DNA of 42,972 nucleotides. Source: an uncultured Porphyromonas sp. GTDB lineage: Bacteria; Bacteroidota; Bacteroidia; Bacteroidales; Porphyromonadaceae. Shown piece by piece: positions 33,250 to 41,505 of the stretch. The notes beneath the pieces were generated by a model. The model saw only the letters and a program-made list of their open reading frames with translations. It did no database searches and had not been told where the DNA came from. Within the stretch, counting starts at the first letter, position 1, and every line of letters starts with the position of its first letter. The translations under genes were made by a program, and so were the position numbers. The stretch lies in assembly GCA_905372565.1 (NCBI GenBank), contig CAJPPK010000013.1:1-42972 (forward strand). Direction: 5' to 3'.

Positions 33250-34926
33250 ATGAGCTATAAGAAACTATTCCTCTTCTTACTCCTGACTTGCGCCGTACTT
33301 CCAGCTTCGGCACAGCAGAAGAAGGAGAAAAAGAACGATAAGTTTGACTATCTCCGAGCTGTGGACGTCTATGGCTCCTCCTTAGCCCTACTTGATCGGT
33401 ACTTTGTGGACTCGGTAGATTTCAAGCGCCTAAGCCGTATCAGCTTAGACAAGATGCTTGAGAGTCTAGATCCCTATACCGAATACTACTCTGCGGAGGA
33501 CAATGACAAGCTGAGACTCATGACTACGGGTGCCTATGGCGGTATCGGTGCGGTCATTTCCCCACGTGCTGACTCCTCCGTCATCATCAATGATCCGATG
33601 GAGGGTATGCCCGCCGCTCGGGCTGGGCTACGTGCTGGTGATGTCATCCTCGAGGTCGACGGGCAGAGCTTCCGTAAGTCTACGGTCGATAAGGTCAGTG
33701 CTGCCCTCAAGGGAGCTCCAGGATCGAAGATCTCTATCCTTATCCAGCGTCCAGGAGAGGCTAAGTCTCGTAAGATAGAGTTCAAGCGTGAGCAGGTGAC
33801 TATCAATCCTGTCCCCTACTACGGAGTACTACGGGATAAGACGGGCTATATCGCTCTCTCCAGTTTCCCCAACACCGCTGCCAGCGAAGTCAAGAAAGCC
33901 TTCCTCGAGCTGAAGGAGAAGTACGGCATCACGAGCCTAGTCCTTGACCTAAGAGATAATGGTGGGGGATTGATTGATGAGGCGATTAAGATCGTGAACT
34001 TCTTCGTCCCTGCAGGTGAGACTGTAGTCACGACTCGTGGACGCCTAGGGCGCAAGCAGGAAGCCGTCTATCGTACCACCGAGAAGCCTCTAGATACGAC
34101 GATCCCCCTCGTGGTGCTCATCAGCGAAGCCTCTGCCTCTGCCTCCGAGATCGTCAGCGGTGCCCTTCAGGATATGGATAGGGCCGTGATCATGGGGGAG
34201 AAGAGTTATGGGAAGGGACTTGTACAAACGACGATGCGACTCCCCTACGACGGCACCATTAAGCTAACGACTGCGAAGTACTACATCCCTAGTGGTCGCT
34301 GCATACAGCGTATCAACTATCAGGCAGCACGTGAGGGTAAGGGGGCGACGGTGCTCCCCGACAGCTTGACCGGTATTTTCCATACCCGTGCAGGCCGTGA
34401 GGTAAGAGATGCTGGAGGGATCCTCCCCGACAGCACACTGAAGTCTGACAGCCTGCCGACGATGATCTACTATCTGCAGGTGAATAACGATGCCTTTGAC
34501 TGGGTCACTGACTACGTGCGTGAGCATCGGAGCATTGCTTCCCCCGAGCACTTCCGTCTGAGTGATGCGGACTATGCTTCGTTCGTGGCTCGCATGGTGG
34601 AGAAGAAGTTCGACTACGACCGTCAGAGTGGTAAAGAGCTGAAGAAGCTCGAGGAGTTGGCGAAGTTCGAGGGCTACTACGCTAAGAGTAAGGAGGCCTT
34701 CGAGACGCTTCAGAAGCTCCTCGTCCCTGACCTTACTCACGATCTGCAGTACCATCGCCCCGCCATCGAGCGCTATCTCACTCGGGCGATCCTCACACGT
34801 TACTACTTTGCACGTGGTGCTCGGGCCCGTGAAGTCCATGAGGATCCACAGGTGACCGCTGCTGTCGGTCTGCTCCATGACCAGCCTCGCTATCAAGCGA
34901 TCCTAACCCCCAAGCGACCCAAGTAA
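33250..34926 (+). CDS. C-terminal processing protease (S41, CtpA-like)
   Basis: A secreted serine protease of 558 residues. Signal peptide about 1-21; PDZ domain about 88-170 with G-L-R-A-G-D-V-I-L-E-V-D-G; S41 catalytic domain about 195-340. The Ser/Lys dyad is probably Ser297 in A-S-A-S-A-S-E-I and Lys322 in Y-G-K-G-L-V-Q, the same 25-residue separation as in E. coli Prc. A helical C-terminal region of about 200 residues, typical of Bacteroidetes members, follows. It likely trims exported proteins in the periplasm. It lies 34 bases after yggS. Confidence 0.94.
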   Translation: MSYKKLFLFLLLTCAVLPASAQQKKEKKNDKFDYLRAVDVYGSSLALLDRYFVDSVDFKRLSRISLDKMLESLDPYTEYYSAEDNDKLRLMTTGAYGGIGAVISPRADSSVIINDPMEGMPAARAGLRAGDVILEVDGQSFRKSTVDKVSAALKGAPGSKISILIQRPGEAKSRKIEFKREQVTINPVPYYGVLRDKTGYIALSSFPNTAASEVKKAFLELKEKYGITSLVLDLRDNGGGLIDEAIKIVNFFVPAGETVVTTRGRLGRKQEAVYRTTEKPLDTTIPLVVLISEASASASEIVSGALQDMDRAVIMGEKSYGKGLVQTTMRLPYDGTIKLTTAKYYIPSGRCIQRINYQAAREGKGATVLPDSLTGIFHTRAGREVRDAGGILPDSTLKSDSLPTMIYYLQVNNDAFDWVTDYVREHRSIASPEHFRLSDADYASFVARMVEKKFDYDRQSGKELKKLEELAKFEGYYAKSKEAFETLQKLLVPDLTHDLQYHRPAIERYLTRAILTRYYFARGARAREVHEDPQVTAAVGLLHDQPRYQAILTPKRPK

Positions 34927-34936
34927 GACCTCCGTC

Positions 34937-35482
34937 ATGAAGAAGATCTTTTGTCCTAAGTGCGACACGGCGATTCCCTTGACTAGAGATCGGCTGGAAG
35001 AGCTGAAGACCTCGGGGGAAGAGCGCTTTTCGCTCGTCTGTCCCGCCTGCGCTCACCAGCTTAATCTCCGTCTCAAGACGCCCCAAGCTAAGGCAAAGGC
35101 TGTGGAGACACGCCCCAGTGTCGGCTCGCTGACGGTGGTGGAGAACGCCTTTGGCTACAAGCAGCGCTTCCCACTCTATCTCGGCACGCAGGGTATCGGT
35201 CGGCGTAATAAGGACACGCAGACCGATATCCCCGTCATCACCGCCGACCCCAGTATGGATCGTCACCATGCCCTGCTGAAGGTCACGGAGGGGAAGACGG
35301 GACTTCTCCGCTTCGCCCTTCAGGATGACGATAGCCGAGTAGGTACCTTCGTCGCCGGAGAGCTCCTCGCTCCCAAGGAGTGGCGTTATCTCCAGACGGG
35401 GGATGTCTTCACGCTGGGGGCTACGAGCATCATCTTCAGCGACGAGCCCCTTAGCGAAGAGGAGCAGGTCGAGGAGGCTTAG
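34937..35482 (+). CDS. Zinc-ribbon and FHA domain protein
   Basis: A 181-residue cytoplasmic protein. An N-terminal zinc ribbon has two C-P-x-C pairs (Cys6/Cys9 and Cys35/Cys38). A forkhead-associated domain (about 78-170) keeps the family core: I-G-R-R near 87-90, then S-M-D-R-H-H-A-L-L (106-114), which matches the S-x-x-H phosphothreonine pocket with D-R inserted. FHA domains bind phosphothreonine peptides, but no Ser/Thr kinase is in the window, so the partner is unknown. The acidic C terminus is disordered. It starts 10 bases after the protease and is the last gene before a strong terminator. Confidence 0.85.
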   Translation: MKKIFCPKCDTAIPLTRDRLEELKTSGEERFSLVCPACAHQLNLRLKTPQAKAKAVETRPSVGSLTVVENAFGYKQRFPLYLGTQGIGRRNKDTQTDIPVITADPSMDRHHALLKVTEGKTGLLRFALQDDDSRVGTFVAGELLAPKEWRYLQTGDVFTLGATSIIFSDEPLSEEEQVEEA

Positions 35483-35509
35483 CCCTCGGCGTCTCCTGCT
35501 GTTAGATAC

Positions 35510-35551
35510 AGAGAAGCCCTCCCACCAGGTCGGTGGGAGGGCTTCTCTTTT
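35510..35551 (+). terminator. Intrinsic terminator after the FHA gene
   Basis: A perfect 17-bp stem (35510-35526 with 35532-35548) and a 5-base loop, followed by TTT. It lies 27 bases after the FHA stop and also before the converging dps gene, so it can separate both transcripts. Confidence 0.92.
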
Positions 35552-35598
35552 GGAGTCACGATGACCTATCTGGGAGGATAGGTCAGGGGAGGACGAAC

Positions 35599-36072
35599 TT
35601 AGGCTTCGAGGGAAGCGATCATCCAGACGCTCTTCTCCTGCTCATCGAGTAGGTCAGAGATGAGGTCGGCCGTGACGATGTCACCAGCTTCGTCAGCAGC
35701 AGCTAGGACAGCGCGCTCTTGTTCGATCAAGAGACGTAGTGATTCAAGGATAGCAGGGATGATCTCTACGGGATTGCTGACCTGAGTCTTCTCCTGGATC
35801 TTAGCTACCTTGAGGTATTCAGAGAAGCGGTTTTCAGGGGTGTAACCTAGCTGTAGGATACGCTCAGCGATATCGTCTACGTGATCAGCAGCTCCGTTAT
35901 AGAGCTCTTCAAACTTTGCGTGTAGGGTAAAGAACTGAGGGCCACGGACGTGCCAATGGAAACCTCTGAGATTGGTATAGTAAACCTGGAAGTCGGCTAA
36001 GAGTTGCTGAAGTGACTTAGCGACGAGGGCTGCCTTTTCAGGAGCAAGACCCGTAATGGATAGTACGTTCAT
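35599..36072 (-). CDS. dps: DNA starvation/stationary-phase protection protein Dps
   Basis: A 157-residue ferritin-like protein that forms a 12-mer, binds DNA and stores iron while using peroxide. Ferroxidase ligands are visible: His39 in F-H-W-H-V, His51 in T-L-H-A-K-F-E-E-L-Y, and Asp66 and Glu70 in H-V-D-D-I-A-E-R. The length and helix pattern are normal. It is a single gene with a good promoter at 36108-36139 and converges on the FHA gene; two more TACCTTTG elements lie further upstream. Confidence 0.96.
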   Translation of the reverse strand: MNVLSITGLAPEKAALVAKSLQQLLADFQVYYTNLRGFHWHVRGPQFFTLHAKFEELYNGAADHVDDIAERILQLGYTPENRFSEYLKVAKIQEKTQVSNPVEIIPAILESLRLLIEQERAVLAAADEAGDIVTADLISDLLDEQEKSVWMIASLEA

Positions 36073-36107
36073 AGTTGTATTCTATTTAGTTGTCCTTAAT
36101 TACACTG

Positions 36108-36139
36108 CAAAGTTAGGTAAAAGTCTAAGTGGCTACAAC
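36108..36139 (-). promoter_or_regulatory. Promoter of dps
   Basis: On the minus strand TAACTTTG (36108-36115) fits TAnnTTTG, and 20 bases upstream is GTTG (36136-36139), one base off the -33 TTTG. The -7 box is 36 bases before the dps ATG. No OxyR site can be named from sequence alone. Confidence 0.6.
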
Positions 36140-36214
36140 AGAGAGTGTCTATACCAGTATAGGTAGAATTGATAAGACGAGCATATGGCGATCTGATCTG
36201 CGCTCTCCTAAGCC

Positions 36215-36274
36215 GTAAAGCCCTACCTCTGTGGAAGCAAAGGTAGGGCTTTACGTGGGCGAAGGTTAGCCTTT
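36215..36274 (+). repeat. Hairpin-plus-palindrome module, copy 3
   Basis: A perfect 14-bp stem GTAAAGCCCTACCT (36215-36228) with 36241-36254, 12-base loop, then seven bases and AAGGTTAGCCTTT (36262-36274), an imperfect version of the palindrome in the other two copies. The hairpin contains a minus-strand TACCTTTG. Confidence 0.65.
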
Positions 36275-36342
36275 GTGGGCGCAAAGGTAAAGGATCGTGC
36301 GAGGGGATATGTGGGTGTCGCTCTCCGAATGCCCTACATAGA

Positions 36343-36380
36343 CCAAGCCCCCAGCTTCGTCGTCGGAGCTGGGGGCTTGG
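36343..36380 (-). terminator. Terminator of hflX-hemH-fucosidase-phosphatase
   Basis: A 14-bp perfect stem, CCAAGCCCCCAGCT (36343-36356) with 36367-36380, plus two inner pairs, 27 bases beyond the phosphatase stop. GC-rich with no clear U tract. Confidence 0.7.
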
Positions 36381-36407
36381 CGTTGGGGGATCAGAGGGAG
36401 CTTGCTC

Positions 36408-36911
36408 CTAGGGGAGGAGCTGCTCGTGGAGCTTGGGGAGGCAGTACTCGAGGAGGTCGAGGACATGCTCGAAGCCTTCCGCTCCACCGTAGTAGGGATC
36501 GGGTACGTGGTCCTTCGCCGCATCAGGCGCCCAGTCTGTGAGCAGAGAGACTTTCCCTGCAAGCTCCTCAGTGGGAGCTAACTCGAGCAGACGCTCTCTG
36601 TTTCGCTCATCCATGCCAATGATATAGTCGAAGGAAAAGAAGTCTTCGTAGCGGATCGGACGTGAGCGACTGACCAGCTCGTACCCTCGTCGGGCAGCGT
36701 GAGCCCGCATGCGGCTGTCGGGGAGCTCGCCCTCATGGTGACTAATCAGCCCTGCGGAGTCGATCTCAAACATATTGTCCGTGCCCTGCTGGCTGACGTA
36801 GTGGCGGAAGACGCCCTCAGCGGACGGGCTCCGACAGATATTGCCGAGGCAGACAAAGAGGACGCGGATCGGACGACCGTCTGTGTGCTGGAGCTGCGGG
36901 GTATGACGCAT
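36408..36911 (-). CDS. Low-molecular-weight protein-tyrosine-phosphatase
   Basis: A 167-residue cytoplasmic phosphatase. The active-site loop C-L-G-N-I-C-R-S is at 21-28 (Cys21 nucleophile, Arg27), and the general-acid loop D-P-Y-Y-G-G is near 137. It removes phosphate from tyrosine (or arginine) residues; the target is unknown. No tyrosine kinase is nearby. It follows the fucosidase by 3 bases and is the last gene of the operon. Confidence 0.94.
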   Translation of the reverse strand: MRHTPQLQHTDGRPIRVLFVCLGNICRSPSAEGVFRHYVSQQGTDNMFEIDSAGLISHHEGELPDSRMRAHAARRGYELVSRSRPIRYEDFFSFDYIIGMDERNRERLLELAPTEELAGKVSLLTDWAPDAAKDHVPDPYYGGAEGFEHVLDLLEYCLPKLHEQLLP

Positions 36912-36914
36912 GGC

Positions 36915-38987
36915 CTATTCGACTGCTAGATCCCCGAGGACGACATTCTTCGTATCGCCCACGGTCTTGGTGACTACGATGCGAAGCGTCTTGCCTTCCT
37001 TCGCCTGAGGTAGGTCGATGGCGACGGGAATAGGATTGTTTCGGATATTAGCGAACTCTCCTGATGCTACGAGTTCTCCATCTAAGTAGAGCTCATAGCG
37101 CTGGATATGCCCCTCGGCGTCTCGCTGCTGGGTCGGCGAGTAGATGAGTCGGCTGATGCGACGAGGGGTGGGGAACTCCAGAGCCAAGGAGCGTACTCCG
37201 CCATGAAGTACGACTTGGGAGTAGCCATTGCCGTCAAAGAGCTGCTGACGCTCGGCCTCTTCGAGTCCAGGTACCTGTACTTCGCTGAGCGAATAGCCGG
37301 TGTGGAAGGTCGTCAGAGGCTTGTCTTGGTTGACCGAGGTCGACACACGTGCCAGGATCGTGAGGTGATCACCTGGGAGATAGAAGGGCTTGGTATAGAG
37401 AGACCACTGTGCCTTCTGGGGGCCTTGCCCAGCTTGGAGGACAGCATACTCTAGCTTCGCATTGGCGGCCGTCGTCTTGATGTACACGCTATCCTGAGCA
37501 TTGCGACGTACGGAGGGTGCCTCCAGTACCTCGGGGACGAGGTAGGCAGCGACCTCAGCTAGGCAGACGGGACCACGAGCCTCGTCGATCGTCAGGCGTA
37601 GGGCAGAGGTCTTTACCGCTGAGAAGCGGATGAGACGCTTGTAACCGATGGTCGTCATCGAGTCGGTCGTCTGTACAGGTGAGAAGCGACCCGTAGCATC
37701 GGCGACTTCAAGACGGAAGCGCTCGACACGCTGACCGAGGTTTAGATATTCTTGGAGCGCCACGGTGTTCAGCTCCGTAGGACGTGGCAGGCGGAAGGTC
37801 AGCTGTGCGGTCTTCGTACCGTCCGCTCCAGCCCAGTAGGTCTTGACGCTTCCGTCGGTGAGGTGCTGGGGTAGGAAGAGCTTCCCTGGGCGTTGGTTCG
37901 TCACCGATGGAGCTATCCCACGGAGGAGGTTGTGCTGGAAGGAGCGCTGGAGGTGGCTATGCCAAGCGATCAGTCGGGCTGAGTCGGTGGCAGGGATCTT
38001 CCCCTCGAGATTGATCGGACAGTTGAGTAGGAGGTTAGCATTACGTCCGACACTCTGATAGTAGAGGTTCACGAGGTTAGCTACGGAGCGTACCTGATGA
38101 TCCTCTCGGTGGTGGTAGAACCAACCTGGACGGATACTGACGTCGACCTCCCCAGGGAGCCACTGCTTAGCATCACGATGCCCCCACTGAGCCTCGGTGT
38201 AGTGCTTCTCAGCCTTAGGGTCATAGCTCCCCCAATTGGTCTGTCCAGCCCAGCCAGCCTCGTTGCCTATCCAGCGAATGGTAGGCACCGTGCCACCGAA
38301 GATCATGATGTCCTTGTTGTTTCGGCGGAGCATCTTCGCTGCTTCCTCATAGCGGTAGTAGCTGTTAGGGTCGATGCTACGGGCAGAGTCGGCACCTCCA
38401 TACCAGCCGGTACCTCCGTTGGCGCCGTCGAACCAGTATTCGAAGAGCTTACCATAGCGTGTCGTTAGCTCCTGGATCTGTCGGTGGAAGGTGCGCTGAT
38501 AGGCGGGGAATCCGTAGTCTTTGTTGTTTCTATCCCAAGGAGAGAGATACAGCCCGAACTGTAATCCATGACGACGGCACGCCTCACTTAGCTCTTTGAC
38601 GAGGTCACCCTTGCCCTGCTTGTAGGGACTGTTACGGATCGAGTACTCGGTTGTCTCAGTTGGCCAAAGGCAGAAGCCGTCGTGGTGCTTGGCTGTCAAG
38701 ATGACTCCCTTCATGCCGGCACGCTTGAGTGTGGTGACCCACTGCTCTACGTCGAGGATAGGAGGGTTGAAAGTCGATGCTGGGGTATTCCCATAGCCCC
38801 ACTCGAGGTCGTTGTACGTGTTGAGACCAAAGTGGATGAAGGCATAAGTCTCTAGCTCATGCCAAGCAAACTGTGCTGCTGTAGGTACAGGAGCTATAGG
38901 TGCTGGAGCGGAAGACTGACCTAGCGAGGGAATGGTGCTCAGGAGTGTCAAGGCACTCGTAGCGAGTAGCGCTCGGAATAGTTTCAT
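36915..38987 (-). CDS. Secreted alpha-L-fucosidase, GH29
   Basis: A 690-residue protein with a signal peptide (about 1-23). The GH29 catalytic barrel (about 35-370) has the H-H-D-G-F signature at 101-105 and the probable nucleophile Asp187 in E-Y-W-F-D-G-A-N. After it come beta-sandwich regions (about 375-490 and 580-690) resembling F5/8 type C (CBM32-like) domains. It would release fucose from host or dietary glycans outside or in the periplasm. The product could supply fucose, though the gmd-fcl pair in this window makes GDP-fucose de novo. Operon neighbours hemH and a phosphatase are unrelated in function. Confidence 0.93.
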   Translation of the reverse strand: MKLFRALLATSALTLLSTIPSLGQSSAPAPIAPVPTAAQFAWHELETYAFIHFGLNTYNDLEWGYGNTPASTFNPPILDVEQWVTTLKRAGMKGVILTAKHHDGFCLWPTETTEYSIRNSPYKQGKGDLVKELSEACRRHGLQFGLYLSPWDRNNKDYGFPAYQRTFHRQIQELTTRYGKLFEYWFDGANGGTGWYGGADSARSIDPNSYYRYEEAAKMLRRNNKDIMIFGGTVPTIRWIGNEAGWAGQTNWGSYDPKAEKHYTEAQWGHRDAKQWLPGEVDVSIRPGWFYHHREDHQVRSVANLVNLYYQSVGRNANLLLNCPINLEGKIPATDSARLIAWHSHLQRSFQHNLLRGIAPSVTNQRPGKLFLPQHLTDGSVKTYWAGADGTKTAQLTFRLPRPTELNTVALQEYLNLGQRVERFRLEVADATGRFSPVQTTDSMTTIGYKRLIRFSAVKTSALRLTIDEARGPVCLAEVAAYLVPEVLEAPSVRRNAQDSVYIKTTAANAKLEYAVLQAGQGPQKAQWSLYTKPFYLPGDHLTILARVSTSVNQDKPLTTFHTGYSLSEVQVPGLEEAERQQLFDGNGYSQVVLHGGVRSLALEFPTPRRISRLIYSPTQQRDAEGHIQRYELYLDGELVASGEFANIRNNPIPVAIDLPQAKEGKTLRIVVTKTVGDTKNVVLGDLAVE

Positions 38988-39003
38988 CGGGGCGTTATAG
39001 AGT

Positions 39004-40125
39004 TTAGTATTGGTACTTCTGGGGGAGTGGCTCTCCTAGGAGATTCGTTGGGTCAGCGAAGGTCTTAGTCACCAGTTCGCTCAGGGCACCCACAAAGGCT
39101 GGAGAGCTATTGAGGCAAGGGATGTAGGTGAAGCTCTTGCCTCCAGAGGCGAGGAACTTACCTCGGTAGTAGTCATCGATCTCCTGAATCGTCTCTAGGC
39201 AGTCACATACGAAGCCCGGACATACGACGACCAGATGCTCCGACCCTTCGGGGACGAACTGACCGATACGTCGGCTCATGTATGGCTTTAACCAGGTGTG
39301 GAAGCCTAGGCGGGACTGATACACGAGCTCGACCTGTCGCTGGGGCAGGCTGAGGTCGTCTGCGAGGGTGTGACGCGTGGTCTCACACTGCAGGCGGTAG
39401 CAGTCTGCCTCTCCGTGCTCTTGGTGCCAATGGGCTCGATCGAGGCAGTGCGAGGTGTCCCCATTGTGTGCTCGGCAGGGAGCAGGGATATGTGAGGTAG
39501 GGATACCGTGCATGGAGACGATGAGCTTGTCAAAGGTCTCGGGCAGATGCTCCCGTACATGCTCGGCAAGGACAGCCCGATAGCTCGGGTCGTCGTAGAA
39601 GGCTGGAGTCAGAAGGAAGCGTAGTGGACGAAGATGTAGTCGTGCTAGCTCCTCGAAGACGAAGGCCACAGCTGTCTCATAGCTACTACGTGCATAGTGC
39701 GGATAGAGAGGTAGGATGACTACTTCCTCGATCTCGGAGCGAGAGGCGAGAGCCGTGAGGGCGGAGGCTGTGGAGGGATTGCCATAGCGCATACCGACAG
39801 CCACAGGGCTCTGTAGGTGCTTTGCTAGTTGCTCTGCCAGCGATGCCGTGTGATCGATCAGGGGGAAGGTTTGCTTCTCCTCGTCCCAGATGGTGCGATA
39901 GTTCGCTGCGGACTTGGGCGCACGTCTAGGTACGATGATCCGATCGACTAGGAAGTGGCGGATCGACTTGCTTAGTCCGACCACGCGACGATCGGTAAGG
40001 AAGGTATGGAGATAGCTGGCTACATCGGGCGTCTCAGGCGTGTCGGGCGAGCCGAGGTTAAGCATGAGTACAGCCCGACGTGAGTGATATTGTCCGCCGA
40101 AGAGGGCGGGGCGAGGTGAGGTCAT
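39004..40125 (-). CDS. hemH: Ferrochelatase
   Basis: Inserts ferrous iron into protoporphyrin to make heme, 373 residues, a little longer than most bacterial forms. Key segments are V-L-M-L-N-L-G-S-P-D near 19, S-M-H-G-I-P with the metal-site His206, and C-P-G-F-V-C-D-C-L-E-T-I-Q-E-I near 314. It has extra Cys and His around 219-250 (for example H-W-H-Q-E-H-G-E-A-D-C). No other heme-synthesis gene is in the window. It starts 10 bases after hflX and precedes the fucosidase by 16. Confidence 0.94.
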   Translation of the reverse strand: MTSPRPALFGGQYHSRRAVLMLNLGSPDTPETPDVASYLHTFLTDRRVVGLSKSIRHFLVDRIIVPRRAPKSAANYRTIWDEEKQTFPLIDHTASLAEQLAKHLQSPVAVGMRYGNPSTASALTALASRSEIEEVVILPLYPHYARSSYETAVAFVFEELARLHLRPLRFLLTPAFYDDPSYRAVLAEHVREHLPETFDKLIVSMHGIPTSHIPAPCRAHNGDTSHCLDRAHWHQEHGEADCYRLQCETTRHTLADDLSLPQRQVELVYQSRLGFHTWLKPYMSRRIGQFVPEGSEHLVVVCPGFVCDCLETIQEIDDYYRGKFLASGGKSFTYIPCLNSSPAFVGALSELVTKTFADPTNLLGEPLPQKYQY

Positions 40126-40135
40126 AGCTAGGGGG

Positions 40136-41380
40136 TTAAGGGGCGGAGACCTCTTCTTCGCCTGCTAGGGCGCTATAATCCTGAAAGAGGAAGTCGTTAT
40201 ATGGGAATCGCTGGACGTGGATCTCCTTAGCTCGGTCATAGAGCAGCTGCTTCAGCTCTTCGATACCTTCGCCTGTCTTGGCGGAGATGAAGATGCAGCC
40301 TTGCTCTCCGAGTTTAGCCATCCAGGTTGCTTCGAGTTCGCTACGGCTAAGGTTGCGCTGGGTGCGTTCGCTTAGGTCATCTGCATCCTTCTCCTCGTAG
40401 GTGAAAGCATCGATCTTGTTGAAGACGAGGAAGACGGGTTGGTCGAGTCCTGCCGTGATCTCCCTGAGGGTAGCTGTCACGACCTCGATGTGCTCCTCGA
40501 AGTTCGGATGCGCTATATCCACGACATGGAGCAGGAGGTCTGCTTCTCGTACTTCGTCTAGGGTGCTCTTGAAGGACTCGATGAGCTCCGTGGGGAGCTT
40601 GCGTATGAAGCCTACGGTGTCGGAGAGCAGGAAGGGGAGGTTGTGGACGATGACCTTACGGACCGTGGTGTCAAGCGTGGCGAAGAGCTTATTCTCGGCG
40701 AAGACTTCACTCTTGGCAAGGACATTCATCAGGGTAGACTTCCCCACGTTGGTGTATCCCACGAGGGCGACGCGCACGAGTTTGCCTCGGTTCTTGCGCT
40801 GCATAGACATCTGGCGGTCGATGACCTTGAGCTCGGCCTTGAGGTGTGCGATGCGGTCTTGGATGATACGGCGGTCGGTCTCGAGCTGTGTTTCCCCTGG
40901 ACCGCGCATGCCGACGCCCCCACGCTGACGCTCGAGGTGTGTCCACAGGCGTGTCAGACGGGGTAGCATGTAGCGGTATTGGGCTAGCTCGACCTGTGTC
41001 TTGGCATAGGCCGTGGTCGCTCGTGAGGCGAAAATATCTAGGATGAGGCTTGTGCGATCAAGGATCTTGACCTTCAATACCTGCTCGATGTTGCGGAGTT
41101 GCTTGGGGGTCAGCTCATCGTCGAAGATGACTAAGCCGATCTCGTGCTCCTCGACATACTGACGGATCTCCTCCAGCTTTCCCTTCCCCACGAAGGTGAC
41201 GGCGTGAGGCTGATCGATACGTTGGATGAACCGCTCCACGGGCTGGACGCCAGCGGTGCGGGATAGGAAGTCGAGCTCGTCGAGATATTCTTTGGCCTGC
41301 GCTTCGTTTTGGTTGCGCGTGATGAGACCCACGAGGACGGCTTCCTCGCTTTTGGCTTCCGTAATGATAAAGTCTCTCAT
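40136..41380 (-). CDS. hflX: GTPase HflX
   Basis: A ribosome-associated GTPase that splits stalled ribosomes, 414 residues. The N-terminal HflX domain (about 1-160) ends in the conserved G-P-G-E-T-Q-L-E-T-D-R-R (160-171). The G1 motif G-Y-T-N-V-G-K-S-T is at 208-216, D-T-V-G-F-I near 255 is G3, and N-K-I-D near 330 is G4. It is the first gene of the leftward operon, with a -7 element only 9 bases before the ATG, so the mRNA leader must be very short. Confidence 0.96.
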   Translation of the reverse strand: MRDFIITEAKSEEAVLVGLITRNQNEAQAKEYLDELDFLSRTAGVQPVERFIQRIDQPHAVTFVGKGKLEEIRQYVEEHEIGLVIFDDELTPKQLRNIEQVLKVKILDRTSLILDIFASRATTAYAKTQVELAQYRYMLPRLTRLWTHLERQRGGVGMRGPGETQLETDRRIIQDRIAHLKAELKVIDRQMSMQRKNRGKLVRVALVGYTNVGKSTLMNVLAKSEVFAENKLFATLDTTVRKVIVHNLPFLLSDTVGFIRKLPTELIESFKSTLDEVREADLLLHVVDIAHPNFEEHIEVVTATLREITAGLDQPVFLVFNKIDAFTYEEKDADDLSERTQRNLSRSELEATWMAKLGEQGCIFISAKTGEGIEELKQLLYDRAKEIHVQRFPYNDFLFQDYSALAGEEEVSAP

Positions 41381-41388
41381 AATCTGTA

Positions 41389-41396
41389 CAAAAATA
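41389..41396 (-). promoter_or_regulatory. -7 promoter element very close to the hflX start
   Basis: Minus strand TATTTTTG fits TAnnTTTG and ends 8 bases before the ATG. With a start about 5-7 bases after the box, the transcript would have almost no leader. No -33 box at the usual distance is seen. Confidence 0.45.
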
Positions 41397-41505
41397 CGAT
41401 AATTACTGACGCCCCACCGTCCTATTTCGGTAGCTCTGTATAATTATGGTATAAATAGGGGGTGATGAAGTGGGTTGTCTGCCGAGCTGAATGCTGTCAT
41501 CGGAG

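Larger units (their letters stand above)
36073..36407. other. Intergenic region between dps and the LMW phosphatase gene
   Basis: This 335-base region has no gene. It holds the dps promoter (36108-36139), the third hairpin-plus-palindrome module (36215-36274), two TACCTTTG elements on the minus strand (36238-36245, inside the hairpin, and 36282-36289) and the terminator of the hflX operon (36343-36380). Confidence 0.75.

Noticed and set aside
34264..35269. Minus-strand frames of 210 and 158 codons opposite the processing protease and FHA genes
   Set aside because: Both are antisense shadows of well-supported genes and lack start context or domains.
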